Below are positions 1-10,554 of a DNA stretch of 64,000 nucleotides, piece by piece. Numbering within the stretch: position 1 is the first letter of the stretch; each line of letters opens with the position of its first letter. The notes under the pieces were generated by a model. It worked only from the letters and a program-made list of their open reading frames with translations, did not search any database and was not told where the DNA came from. The DNA is from Rhodocollybia butyracea. Taxonomy: Eukaryota; Basidiomycota; Agaricomycetes; Agaricales; Omphalotaceae. The DNA is taken from assembly GCA_015501585.1 (NCBI GenBank), contig JADNRY010000048.1, forward strand, positions 186,001 through 250,000, given 5' to 3'. The translations under genes and the position numbers were made by a program.

Positions 1-955
1 TATGTCGACCGAGACCGTACCCTCTTCCAATAGTGTATCTTCATCCAGGTTCTTATGACGTTCAAAGAGTTGGCGTCCTACAGCACGAAATCAGGAACAA
101 AAGTGTCAAATCGCAGGATGGTACTGACCAGAGAGCCGGGAATGTATTTTCTTGTACTCGTCGCGTTCTTTCGCACTGATACCTTTCAGCCGTTCATCTT
201 CTTCCTTGGCTTTCTTCTCCGCTTGTTCTTGGTCAAATTTAGCCTTCCATATTTTAAAAGACTCTACGGTCACAGGTGTACCACGCGTCCGCAGTTCCTC
301 CTCCTGGACAGATCGGTAAATGGGCTAACCTGATCGATAGGCAATCCAGGCATACCTCTAATGCCAATCGCTCTTTTTCAGACTCCGCAAACTTTCGCTG
401 AGTTTCTCGCGATTGAACAAGGGAGGACAGCTGTTCTCGGAGGTGCGATACGAGTGTGAACGTCATTGCCATCCCTAGATTTTCCTCGCCCTGAAATACT
501 TGGCCCCCGCGCAATCCAAGAGAGAATAGTAACCCACAACTTTGGTCAGCTCCTCTAGGAGTTTGTCTATTTCCGCTTGTTCGACATCTCCTTCGAGAGG
601 AGCTAGAGACAGTTCCGGTAGAGCATCCGGATAATCTTCTGTATAGTGCACACTGAGAGTCAATTTAACTGTCAAGTTGTAAGAACGTGCTTTACATGCT
701 AGAGGGGGGGGGCTTACTGTGAGGTAGCCCTTCTTCTGCCTCTTCAGGTTCCACGTCTATCTGGATGTCCTTTTCGGAAGATTCTTCGCATGAGCCTCAG
801 ACAAGATGAAAACTCGTAAAACACTCAGATACGAACTTGAAAGTTCTGTGGGATAGATTGATTCGAGAACCTATGAAAGCGCCATGTCAGCAAGCAGTTG
901 AGAGATTGGTATATAGCTCTACTTCAAATTCTTCGAGTAAAACTTCGCTCGACAT
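1..955 (-). CDS. GIR2: GIR2/RWDD1-type RWD-domain protein, 3' end cut by window
   Basis: RWD-domain protein of the Gir2/RWDD1/DFRP2 family. In yeast, Gir2 binds the GTPase Rbg2 (a DRG protein) and Gcn1 on ribosomes. The minus-strand start at 955 begins MSSEVLLEEFE, and after a short intron VLESIYPTELS follows, which is the usual RWD opening. Later exons read DVEPEEAEEGLP, LTLSVHYTEDYPDALPEL and the helical, charged stretch SRETQRKFAESEKERLALE. Near the window edge GRQLFERHKNLDEDTL matches the conserved C-terminal DRG-binding segment. About six short introns are needed. The last codons run off position 1, so the C-terminus is missing. It shares an 89-bp gap with the divergent bS21m gene. Assignment is by motif recognition and is strong; exact exon edges are hand-made. 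Confidence 0.85.
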
Positions 956-1044
956 CGTAGTAATACTAATAGATAGTATCGAAAGATCAGCAAATAGACG
1001 CCAGCAAGAAAACTTTGTCACGTGAATGGGCGTTTATTAGATAT

Positions 1045-1733
1045 ATGTTCTTCCTTCGTACATTTGCCTCCAAACTTGCTCCGGCTGTCTATCATTCAGC
1101 TGCCGCTCGGAATGGACAAATCTGCCGTGTTTCCACTACCTCTACTTCTGGTGCTAAGCCACAACTAAAACTGTCGGCAGACTTCACCATCGCCAACATG
1201 AACAAAGGAAAAGAAGCTCTCGAATCAGTCATTGATAGCACCATTCGCAACGTCAACAAAGGATTAGCTGGGAGGGTCGCGGACTCTCTCCCTGCTGAAA
1301 AGTCTCCCGACGAGTTATGGGCAGAAAAATCCAAGACCGCTATGCGCGATTTTGCCGACCAGGTGTTTCTCAATAGTATCAATAACAACCCTTATTCCGG
1401 TCTGAATGTTTTCTTCCTCGTTCTCTTCTTTTTCAACTAAACCAAACTCGCATAGGTCGAAGTGTCAGAGTGACAGACGGAAATCTGGCAGACTCGTTCG
1501 CCAAACTCAACAACATCCTGTCGCGAAACAAGGTTAGACAGCAGCTGTATCTAAATAATAGACACGAGAAGAAAGGTCCAAAACGAAGGAGGCTACAAAG
1601 CGAGCGCTGGAGACGTCTGTTCGCGCACGAAGTAAGTTCCTCTTCATTCATTAAAGCTGGCTCCTAAACATCGCCCGCTCAGGTCCGTAAAAATGTACAA
1701 CTCGTCACAAAAATTAGAAAAAGAGGAGCATGA
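1045..1733 (+). CDS. MRP21: Mitochondrial small-subunit ribosomal protein bS21m
   Basis: Mitochondrial ribosomal protein of the bS21/Mrp21 family, part of the small-subunit head/platform region. Three exons are supported, with introns at 1400-1455 and 1632-1682, both GT-AG and in phase. The start at 1045 gives a basic N-terminus (MFFLRTFASKLAPAVYH) that fits a mitochondrial presequence. A poorly conserved middle of about 100 residues follows. The C-terminal third is the diagnostic bS21 core: SVRVTDGNLADSFAKLN, then SRNKVRQQLYL, then a very basic stretch with KKGPKRRR and VRKNVQLVTKIRKRGA before the stop at 1731-1733. An upstream in-frame ATG at 1015 would add ten residues, but the presequence-like start is preferred. 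Confidence 0.88.
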
Positions 1734-3165
1734 ATATACCATAATACATTCACCTTTCTTATGTGACTGAGGAATTAGAATGACCTCGGACCGAATCTCT
1801 GGATTCTTCATTTTTACGTGCTTTTCCTGCGCTTTTCGTCGTGCCATTTTTGACGTCACTTTGGTCTATCTGGATTCTGCATGTCCTCTAACTCCTGATT
1901 AGGCGCTGTGGTTATCGATCAGCTGGCTTATACTGGGCTCCCACTAGGAACAACTCATGGAAAACACGATGACCTTGAAGGTTTGAACTCAGCCCCAGAA
2001 ACCCGGGTGCCCAGTAGCTTGCAATATTCCAGCGTTCGTCCTGTGGAGTGCTTGATCTCCATTACAAGCTGCAGCCCTCAAGACCCGGTATATCTCAAAC
2101 ACCATAAAGCTTCTGTCATTTAATAGATACTTCCTCGATCGCCTTTCATTAATTTAGAACGCCAATCGTGACAGCCTCGAGTTTCGAACAACGAGGAGCA
2201 TATTGTGCCCGCTTGAGTTCAACTTGCATAAAGGGCCCAACGTTCGAAGCCCATCCTCGCCTCATATCCCAATCATATCAATCTATCTCCTTTTCAAATA
2301 TTCTTCTCCCGCTCGCCAGCATGTGCCACGAAGTACGCTCCCATCCACAAAACATGAATATCTGAACTTTTATCTCTGCAGATTGTCGATGGTCGGTTCT
2401 ACACCGGCTGTCGTCATTTTAGTGGGATGGCTACCCTTAGATCTGGTAGGTCCTCAATTAATTTCCCCACCTCATCACTGATTCCTGAGATCCAGATTGT
2501 CTACGCGATAATTGTGTTTTCAGTGTCAGACATACACATCCTTGTACTACCTCTCTTTCGTGGGTGGTGCTAAAAACAATTTCTGATTCATCCACAGACT
2601 GCAGATCCCCATTGTGTATACGCACCATGTCACAGCCAGTCCATGTAAGTCTTTGTTCGGAACTGGCGAGACAGCAGCTTCATTGAAAGGTCATAGAATC
2701 CTATCCGATTTAGCCCGATGACATGCGCAAGCTGTAGGGGCAGGGATGGTGTGTGTCGCTCTCTCATGTCTATATAAACCGCTAATTATTCCAATAGGTA
2801 CACTCGGCCACCGATGAAAATAGCATCCTTTGAAATCTGAATATCTAGTTTTTATGTTGTGCATACATACAGTATACGCTCTTGCTTCCTTCACTGGCTG
2901 TTGGTAATTGTACGTATTAGTACTATGGCTTCCATTAATTTCATGTTTGCAGCTCGAAAAGATGAAAGAGGAAGTTATTGTGCGGAGGTTATTGCGTAAC
3001 ATCATTCGCCTTAATTGAGATCAAGGTGCGTCCAAATCCGGCAATTACCTTGCCATTTTTGGCATAAAGGCATTTTGTTCTTGTACTCTGTCCATAATAA
3101 TACTTAATATAAGGGCATGATGCATAACTTTGAAACATAACATTATTCCCTCCTTATTCTTTACC
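1734..3165. other. Intergenic stretch without a supported gene
   Basis: No reading frame here joins into a convincing protein. A perfect CRE palindrome, TGACGTCA, lies at 1851-1858. Around 2380-2540 a hydrophobic frame (STPAVVILVGWLPLDL) can be joined to IVYAIIVFS by a GT-AG intron. It faintly recalls the start of DUF829/TMEM53 proteins, but nothing downstream continues the family, so I treat it as chance or a decayed fragment. The rest probably contains the 3' flank of bS21m and the promoter of the next gene. Confidence 0.4.
1851..1858. promoter_or_regulatory. CRE/ATF-type palindrome TGACGTCA
   Basis: A perfect 8-bp TGACGTCA palindrome, the site class bound by bZIP factors of the CREB/ATF type. 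It stands alone, about 120 bp past the stop of bS21m and 1.3 kb before the next start. An 8-mer can arise by chance in 64 kb, so function is only a possibility. Confidence 0.25.
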
Positions 3166-4947
3166 ATGGTCAGAGGCACGGACAACCTCAAGAGTTATGT
3201 GCGAGAAGCAGCTTTGCCGAAAATGATGAACGATAGGTTCGCCCCCGCTATGCCGCCCGATGGGCATAAAAGCCACATGAATGATCTTAAAGTCCGCCCG
3301 GAGACTTGGAGACGGCTTGAAAGCATCTATAGTTTGGCAAATTTCAGACTGGAAGAGGTGATCACAGCTTGTGCGTTCACCCTGTTTCGATTCAGTTCAT
3401 GTCCGTACTAACGTATGTGCGTTTTAGGGATTGATATGTATCTCCCGGAGCAGCCGTTAGGTGTAGATGACCGAGATGAAGCTAATGGGGAAACTTTATC
3501 CATTCCTTGCCCTGGTACCGCCTTTGAGATCTTGTACCAAGAAGAAAGAAGACCGTCGGATATAAACCGGTAAGATACTGTAGTGGAGAAGTGGAATTTG
3601 CCAACTAACGATTCCAAGCCTTGCTCCGTGGGTAGATAACCTCGCTCTAATGACAGTACAACGTATCATACATCTGCTCAAACCAACTACGCAAAACTGG
3701 AGTTTTTCGCTAGCTGATGATAGAGAAGTTGACCGAAAAATATTTCAGTATTACATGTGGAGTCTCCCAGACCGCACTTTGGAGAGATTAGACGAGAACA
3801 GTAGGCGAGCGGCCCAGTATGCATCCGTTGTTGTGGCCTTCCAGCCTCCGTGGATACTCTCGATGCAGGACATCAAGGAATTTGCGAAATGTCGCTCGGT
3901 AAGCACCTCAATTAATCCTTTGCATCAGCTTGAGCTTAACACTTCTCAGTTTCCGCCTTTCAGAGAACCAGGAAACGCTGTGAGGATTAAAGCTATCTCA
4001 GGCTTATTCCGATGCTAACGGTTCTGCAGTTTCCATCACGTTTGAATAGCACGCACAGATTATGGGCAAAAGTACGTTCACATACTATGAGCCTGATTTC
4101 ATTTCCATAACTGTCGTTTAGTTGTGGGATCTCTGCGTGAGCAAGAACACACCATGGTTTGTTTTGACATCCTACAACCATTGGACATTTGGCATGTTCT
4201 CGAAAGGTCAGTGAATGCCTCGGTGTCTATCTTAAACTGAATCTAATCCGTACTGTCCTGTTAGGCTGGACTTCTGCGTTTATTTCCGGAGTATACGAGC
4301 ATAAAACTTTCAGTCCCACCGTTGTCGAATGCTTAACCTTCTGGATTGCTTCTGCCATGCGGATTGCTACATCGCTGCGATGCCCCAAGGTATGTGAAGA
4401 GCCTCCAAGTTCGCAAACACCCTGCACGGTGTACGACGCAATGGCCCCAAGCCCTGAGGCCGCCGTGGCTCTTGCCCTTCTTGATCAGAATATGACGGAT
4501 TAATTTCTCCACGTAGGTTCCTGAACCAGTCTGTCTTCCGCCCATTCAAATCATTACTCGTAGGAGCGACGAAATACCAGAACTAGCAACATCGGAGTCC
4601 AATTGGGATGGCAAGAGCGTGGGTAAGCCCAAAGAAGAATGCGGACGAAAATTATAGTCACTAATTCTAATGCTTTAGAGGCCGGCTCTTCTGCAGGTGC
4701 TTACAGAGAAGTCTCTCCTGGTGTTTCCGACAATGGATTGCTTCACGAAGGTCCAGTACCTCCAGTGAACAGATCAAGAGCATACCTCGACTCTGTGCAG
4801 AAATGGATGGAAAACGTGATCGATAGTAATGCAGACATGGTCCCTGTTGACGAGCCTATCCACCCATTACCTCCGCCAGCGGAAGTTGCGCCACAAAATC
4901 AGCCATTCTTTGGAGGTGAATGGCTAGCACCAGAAGCGCGACATTGA
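3166..4947 (+). CDS. Conserved basidiomycete protein of unknown function
   Basis: A multi-exon gene whose product resembles a family I recall from mushroom genomes, usually annotated hypothetical. No catalytic motif is recognised. From the start at 3166 the exons read MVRGTDNLKSYVREAALPK, then WIDMYLPEQPLGVDD, then a long exon with LAPWVDNLALMTVQRIIHLL and ENSRRAAQYASVVVAFQPPW. The family hallmark follows in small exons: LWDLCVSKNTPWFVLTSYNH, WTFGMFSKGWTSAFISGVYE and VVECLTFWIASAM. The C-terminus is a proline-rich tail (HPLPPPAEVAPQNQPF) ending at 4945-4947. Introns near 3372, 3570, 3900, 3980, 4072 and 4207 have good GT-AG signals. An upstream short 5' exon cannot be excluded. Family membership is from memory; function is unknown. 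Confidence 0.7.
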
Positions 4948-5016
4948 TGGAGCCGGAAGGCACAAATTGATTGTACAGTTTTCGTAATTGCTCAAAGTAT
5001 ATACATACTATGGTCA

Positions 5017-6313
5017 TTAGCTTGCGTTTGATGATGGGGCATTGCTAGGGTGAGAGGGGGTATTGCCATGGCTCGAGATAGGTGTTCGTCCGGGAGCTTC
5101 TGTTGTTCCAGCTACAAACTGACCGAAAGACTTGTACATCGGTTCACGAGGAGTACGTGCCTTGGGTGGTTGAATCTATGAACACGTTAGCCTTGGCAAC
5201 AAAGATATAAGGGGAAAGAACGTACCACCGAAATGTCTTGTAAGTGAGGGTGGGCGACAAGGTCCTGAACCGAATAATATTCCAACAAGAAAGCGAGAGC
5301 GTCTGTGAACACATGAGCTGGGATTAAGGGGTATAAAGTGAACGATCTACCAATTACATCCTGCACGTCGTGTTCTGATAGTGCAAAGAAATCGAGAGCT
5401 AGCCTCGAAGCATCAGGTGAGGCTGCTTTATGAGAAGGCGGCGTAGGTAACGAGGCAGAAGGAGCGGAGAATGATATTCTTGCATCAAGAGGCAGTGAAT
5501 TTGGTCCTTCTGCTACGTATTGCGCAAGAACAAAACATGCCGTTGCAATAATTCGTGGCGGATGTAATATGCATAACGGTGTACGGTATCTAAACAATAT
5601 TAAACAAAACCGGGAGCGCGAATAAAGCCATGAAACTCACGAATCATGCGCAAATGTCCACGCATATTCCTGCACGGGACGATCGTCCGGGATAGAAACA
5701 AACAAGTCAACCAGATCTGCATGAGGGCTTTCCACAGTAAAGTCAAAACAAATAGCCTGCAGTAGGTATTCCTCTGTTAAAAGTATCACAGTTTGATATT
5801 GATCCACTTCCTAAAGTGAGAGGTAGGTAATAGCAAGAGCACAGACAAGATAAATTCTACTTTGCAATCCGGGGGTATTCGGTTTGGATCGACGCCGGAG
5901 AGTTTGGAATGGTACACTTTTGCAACGTCCCTGAGTTTACGCCCACATTCTTCTGTTTTAGTTGCCAGAAATACGCATGCTGCGGCAACATCCTACGAAA
6001 GAAATCTGCGATGAGGAATTTTGATTGAAACTGCCTCGTACTTGGCGATGAAAATCTTGTAGAGAGTATCGCATATAGAATCTATGAAACCAGGTAGCAG
6101 CAGTGAAGAGGGCGGGCGAAGGACTGTGATCGACGTGAGTTAAGTAGTGAGAGAATGACCTAGCGATACTGACAGCTTGAGAGAAGTCCCCAGACGAAAG
6201 AGAAACTCGACGCCTCTCGATAAGTCATAGAGCACTTTTTCTAGCGGTTCGGATGAGGAAGGCGTATGATGGAGCGCGTCGATGGAGAAAAGCCATTGGT
6301 TGGGGTTTGACAT
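5017..6313 (-). CDS. Transcription-type cyclin (CTK2 / cyclin K-T-like)
   Basis: Regulatory cyclin of the transcriptional CDK class, which pairs with a kinase that phosphorylates the RNA polymerase II C-terminal domain. The start at 6313 gives MSNPNQWLFSIDALHHTPSS, then LEKVLYDLSRGVEFLFRLG. The first cyclin fold continues as ALFTAATWFHRFYMRYSLQ, DVAAACVFLATKTEECGRKL and RDVAKVYHSKLSGVDPNRIP, then EYLLQAICFDFTVESPHADL. The second fold has TPLCILHPPRIIATACFVLA and LDFFALSEHDVQDVI. The C-terminus is a short disordered tail rich in Ser, Pro and Asn. About seven introns are needed. The match favours the CTDK-I beta subunit Ctk2, but Bur2/Pch1 and cyclin K cannot be separated by eye. A telobox-like repeat lies about 40 nt upstream. 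Confidence 0.8.
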
Positions 6314-6351
6314 ATTGGCAAAGAGACGCGGAGGCGCCAAGCACGTTAAGG

Positions 6352-6371
6352 TTTGGTTAGGGTTAGGGTTA
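6352..6371 (-). promoter_or_regulatory. Telobox-like ACCCTAACCCTAACC repeat upstream of cyclin start
   Basis: Two complete TTAGGG units plus a partial third (ggttagggttagggtta) lie about 40-58 nt before the cyclin start codon. Read in the gene's direction they are CCCTAA repeats. Such interstitial telomeric motifs in promoters are bound by Tbf1/Teb1-type Myb proteins in other fungi. Position and motif are seen; binding is inference. Confidence 0.45.
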
Positions 6372-6427
6372 CATGTACCAAACGTTAATGCCGGCATGGA
6401 ATCATCACGGCTACTCTACATTTGATC

Positions 6428-6739
6428 CTAAAGTGGCTTCATTTTCTGAAGAAGAATCTTAAAAGATGAAGGAATGGTCTCAAGAGCTTCCGACGGAACA
6501 CTAGTCTAAAAGGTTGAACTAATCTTCGGAGAATTTACTTCCCAAATCCGTCCCAATCTTAATTTCTTCAACTCGCGTTACACTGTAAGTACATCGTCCC
6601 CTTAGTTTGGGACTCCGAAGGTCATCGGACTGGTGCGTGGATTGCAGGTGGGAAGGATGCTTTTGCAAAGGTTGTCGCTTATCGTTTATTTTCGGGAGAT
6701 CGCGGCGAGGGAGGTTACCCGTCACTGACTGGACGCCAT
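6428..6739 (-). other. Doubtful very small spliced frame
   Basis: From an ATG at 6739, small exons could be joined as MASTTTFAKASFPPAIHAP, LKKLRLGRIWE and TSVPSEALETIPSSFKILLQ, ending at a TAG at 6428-6430. The joins use GT-AG sites in phase, but the last intron would be only 33 nt and no family is recognised. It lies just upstream of the cyclin gene on the same strand. It may be a tiny real gene, or only promoter and 5' leader sequence of the cyclin gene. Confidence 0.2.
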
Positions 6740-6795
6740 ACTAAAAAATATCGGGATACAAGGTACAAAGTAATTTAAATCATAGGTAAGTTGTT

Positions 6796-7298
6796 TCACT
6801 CTATATCTGCTTCATCACCGTATTCCAGCTCTATAACAACTTGGACACACGTTGTTAACCAATGGGTCTTGATGTATTTCGGTCGTCACCAGATGGTCAT
6901 GAACAAGGGACGAAAGACTTACGGTATTGCTCTGGAAACTGACGGCTAGAGTGTGCCTAAATAAGTATTTGAAACGAACAGGTGCAAATAGCTTACTACT
7001 GCCAACACGTCTTCGAGCAATTTGGTCCACAATCCGGTGGATGGTAGGCACTGAACTTGCAAAACCGGTCGGCACAGGGTATCTGAACATTTGAGCGCTT
7101 GCGTGTGAGTTATCATTATTATTTAGCTACGAACGGAGACTGACCAGCTCGTCGGGCTAAAAATGAAAGTGTTGTTAGACTGCGAAGCTCAACCGATGGA
7201 GGCGACGAACCTCTCTAATAATGTGTCCACACCGACTGTAGGTGTTCTGCACTCTGTTGGTTGTTAGATCGTTGAAAGATTGCATCGGGGTTAGGCAT
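6796..7298 (-). CDS. Possible small unrecognised gene
   Basis: A four-exon model reads MPNPDAIFQRSNNQQSAEHL..., PDELVSLRS, then YPVPTGFASSVPTIHRIVDQ IARRRVGSSKLFAPVRFKYL and an acidic end LEYGDEADIE, stop at 6796-6798. All joins use GT-AG introns in phase. A TATAAAA box lies on the same strand about 100 nt upstream (7397-7403). The product would be about 95 residues, basic in the middle, and I recognise no domain. The model is plausible because the frames connect and a core promoter is present, but it could be chance. Confidence 0.35.
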
Positions 7299-7396
7299 AC
7301 TGTCTATATCGGCACATCGGTAGCGAAGCAAGAGGGAGTATGCACAAGAATAAAGTGTGAAGTAAACCTGGTCGAATCCTCCCCCAGCATTATCCC

Positions 7397-7403
7397 TTTT
7401 ATA
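7397..7403 (-). promoter_or_regulatory. TATA box (TATAAAA on minus strand)
   Basis: A consensus TATAAAA reads leftward about 100 nt before the ATG at 7298. A 7-bp inverted repeat, ggccctt/aagggcc, lies just upstream at 7407-7425. Together they support a minus-strand promoter for the small gene model, although no transcript evidence is available here. Confidence 0.35.
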
Positions 7404-7425
7404 CGAGGCCCTTCCCAAAAGGGCC

Positions 7426-8197
7426 GATATCTTTCACCTCAAGTCGTCCATTGGACAATCGATCAGGCCAGTATCGGACCGTTGCTTCGGAAATCTTTGT
7501 TTTAAAGAGACCGCTTCGGAATCACATAGAGATCCGACTACCCAGCAAGTCCTGCCTTATGCTCATGTTTCCATTGCGTCATTTCGCAATGTTTTCTTTG
7601 TTCTGTGGATGACTACTGTTACCGAGAAATGAAGCAATAAGACAATGAGATCCCCGCGTCATTTTAAGCAATAAACATAAGCCGATACTAAGCGACGCAC
7701 TCTACTTATCGCCACATATATCTGTGTGTAGCCGGCGGTAAGGGAGAAAGAGGAGGAGGACTGCAGGAGTGTATCTGCAAAGTGATCGGAAGTTGCCACA
7801 AATCTAAGATGCACAGAGGTCGGCAGCGCTGAGATGATTTTTGAGTAATAACATATTAGCTGCATATCTGAGATCTTAAGCTTCACTGGCTCCATGTAAA
7901 GTCCTACTTGGATATGTACTGAGTGCGAAAATGCGACGATTTTTTCCGACTGATGAAACGTGCCAGTCCCTGATGCTCCGATTAAGCAAATACAGGTTTT
8001 TAGATGATCTGCATATGGCACTCATAGATGATCGAAAACGTGTCACGACACATTACACTGCAGCATGTAGCAGCATGATAGTAATCCTCGACGTAACGAT
8101 TGAGGGAGTGTATTTGATGTACCAAAACGAGTGTTATCGACGATCCAACTAGCGACGAAAATGACGGAGCTCGGGGTCCAAGCCGACAAGAAGGCAT
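7426..8197. other. Intergenic stretch, no supported gene
   Basis: Between the possible small gene and the 3' end of GCN3 no frame shows family motifs or joins across introns. A 120-codon open frame on the minus strand (7659-8021) has mixed composition and no partners, so I do not call it. Confidence 0.4.
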
Positions 8198-9632
8198 TCA
8201 CCCTGCGAACATACCGACCAGATATTGACTGACACCCTCTGGAGTGAGAGAACCAACATCGCTAAAAACCAGGGAAATCAGATCGGGCCTGAGAGAGTCA
8301 GTGTCAATTTATCGGAGCCAAGGAAATGGAGAGCTGGTGTACCTTGTATAATCAACATCTGGATTATTTTGAGCAATGTCTTCTTGTGTTATCTTAATTG
8401 GAGTGGAAGCAGATTCGGAAGCTCGTCGGCCGAAAGACGAGCGACGCGTACTATTGAGGCTCTGAGGGAAAGAGAGTAAACGAGGATTGTGGCTAGGAAG
8501 ATCATATTGTGAAAGTGGGAACATCCGATGAAATTTGTAGCTTGAAAAAATGGAGGCCGTCAGCTAGCTCTCAGAAGCAGCAATTAATATATATACAAAC
8601 CTTTCTGCAAGCGCGTAAAATGGTTTGTTTGCGGCTTTGGCTATGATCGCAATTTGGTTGCTTCCTACTGCGTTCACAAGTCCTCCACTTTCCACGACAG
8701 CCTCCGATCCCATGAGGACAAAGTCGACTTTTTCTATCGCGTATGCGACCGCGGAATCAAGTACGACTGTACAGGGAATACCGACAGCTGTGAGTTTCTC
8801 GGCAGTTTTTATTCTAGAAAATAGGTCAGACTCGGAGATCAGCAGGAGGTGTTTTGGAGATGTTTACCCCATGCCCCGCGGTCTTGCTTCTGTTACAAAA
8901 ACTAGGAATTTAAAAAACACATGAGAAAGAGAAAACAGGATGCATGGATCCCTGGGGCACCTGATATGCGTTTCCGCTTATGTGCCATGAGTAGTGTTTG
9001 GAGAACCACTCTTGAATACGAGTGAGTCAATATCTGCGTTTGCAGTCTGAATCGTGAAAATTCCATCGATAAACTTTTCGCAACCTACCACGGAATCATC
9101 TTTGATGAAATCAAAAGCCAACTCCGCGATCTTTGTCCTGTAAGTTAATGCTTGCTCCGCGTATTGTCTCCCTTGTTGGATAAGTTCAGTCTTCAGGTCC
9201 GAAAAGGTCTGCGAACGGATAAGCGAGTGAACGCAATTCGAAATGGAGTTAATTTACCGCAGCATCGTGCGGAAATAGTGTTATAAATTCGATGAATAGC
9301 TCGCATCCAGCGTTCAGCCCTATCGGATTCGATGATTGCCTGCTTAAAGCTTCCGCGCCACCTTTCAGCTCGTTGAGCAGCTCAAACATTGTTCCCGCTG
9401 ATCATTGAGATCGCTGAGCGTTCCAGATGGCCAAGATGCACGAAAGAAACACACACACCGTTAGACCGCTCCATCATTTCAGTTAAAGCGAGTATAGCGG
9501 CCAGGGGTGTAGACAACTTTGGTACCAAGAGCAAGTTTGTTCAGAGCTTTGGGGTGAATTGGACTGTTCGAGACGTACATCCTCATTTTCCAGTAAACGT
9601 TGATACGATGCGTATATTTCGAGATCGGCCAT
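8198..9632 (-). CDS. GCN3: Translation initiation factor eIF2B alpha subunit
   Basis: Regulatory alpha subunit of eIF2B, the GDP-GTP exchange factor for eIF2. This subunit senses eIF2 phosphorylated on its alpha chain. The start at 9632 gives MADLEIYASYQRLLENED, joined to LSTPLAAILALTEMMERSNA and GTMFELLNELKGGAEALSR. Then come NPIGLNAGCELFIEFITLFP, FDFIKDDSVILTHSYSRVVL and RKRISVFVTEARPRGMG. The conserved fold continues with GIPCTVVLDSAVAYAIEKVD, FVLMGSEAVVESGGLVNAVG and SNQIAIIAKAANKPFYALAE, ending YLVGMFAG at 8198. At least seven short introns are required, and each removes a stop or restores the family frame. A Ser-rich insert (NSTRRSSFGRRASESASTP) near residue 260 is longer than I expect. 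Very confident in identity. Confidence 0.93.
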
Positions 9633-10554
9633 TTCTAGATCAGCAGGGAGTGTTTGGGACCGTTCAATGCTACAGACGACAGCGTCAATGTCAGTGTTCA
9701 AAATAACGACGCGCCGAGTCATTATTGATTGGGCGCTTGTCATATTTTAGCGCCGAAATGGTATTCTCGATCCCGCACACGGATATGGGGCGTCGGCTGG
9801 CGTCGGCCCTTTACACAACGGCGTCCTGAGTATTTTTATTTCTGTCAGGTTCGTATTCTAAACAAGGTTTCCCTTTCAGTACCGTCGGTAAGGATTCTGA
9901 ATTGTCGAGGACGAGACAAGGGTCGCGGCAAAAAAAAAAATTTACAAAACGGTGACTTTGAAGTTTTGGGCGAGTTATGTAAATTCGGCTCAGCTGTAAA
10001 GTAGTGTTCAGGAATGGCTAAAACCATGGCCACTTGCGTGTTGAACGTTAAGCTCGAGGATCCAAATTTTTATTGTGCAAAGAACAAGTGAATCTAAGAT
10101 ATGTAAATATGTACGGGTCGAAATGTTTCAAGAGTGTTGCTTGGGAACGGCCATCTTATACGTTATACGGGCTGCGGGAGCCTGGATTAGAGCTATACAT
10201 GTCAGAGAGCACCCGAAATACAGACGCAAACGAAGCTGCTTTTGGAATAAGGGCAACGGAGATCTCGGCTGAATTTCCATATATGGCAGTATTTCCGGCG
10301 AAAATCCTATCAGGACGAAAAAACGTTTCTCGTCAGTCGGCAATCGGGCGCGCGGGATTCGGCGGCTTTATGGCCGTGAGCTACTTAAACTGAACGGTGT
10401 TCCCTGGCTTCCTCCAGCTCCCCGCTTCTGCTTCCTGCGTTTAACAGCTTTTCCCCGGCTGCCTGCTGACTGCGATAATCTCTGCGTAAGTTAACCCTTG
10501 GTCCTGATAATTTTATTCACAAACTGACTATCGTCCCACACAGATACTGGTCAA
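9633..10554. other. Intergenic promoter region between divergent genes
   Basis: The stretch separates GCN3 (minus) from the gene at 10555 (plus) and probably holds both promoters. A run of nine to ten A residues lies near 9931. Open frames near 10073-10393 overlap each other on both strands and show no motif. Confidence 0.4.

Noticed and set aside
2380..2540. Hydrophobic frame resembling the start of a DUF829/TMEM53 protein
   Set aside because: The downstream family blocks are missing and the joins are not convincing.
7659..8021. A 120-codon minus-strand open frame
   Set aside because: No motif, no joining exons, odd composition; the nearby GCN3 gene ends at 8198 and needs no such exon.
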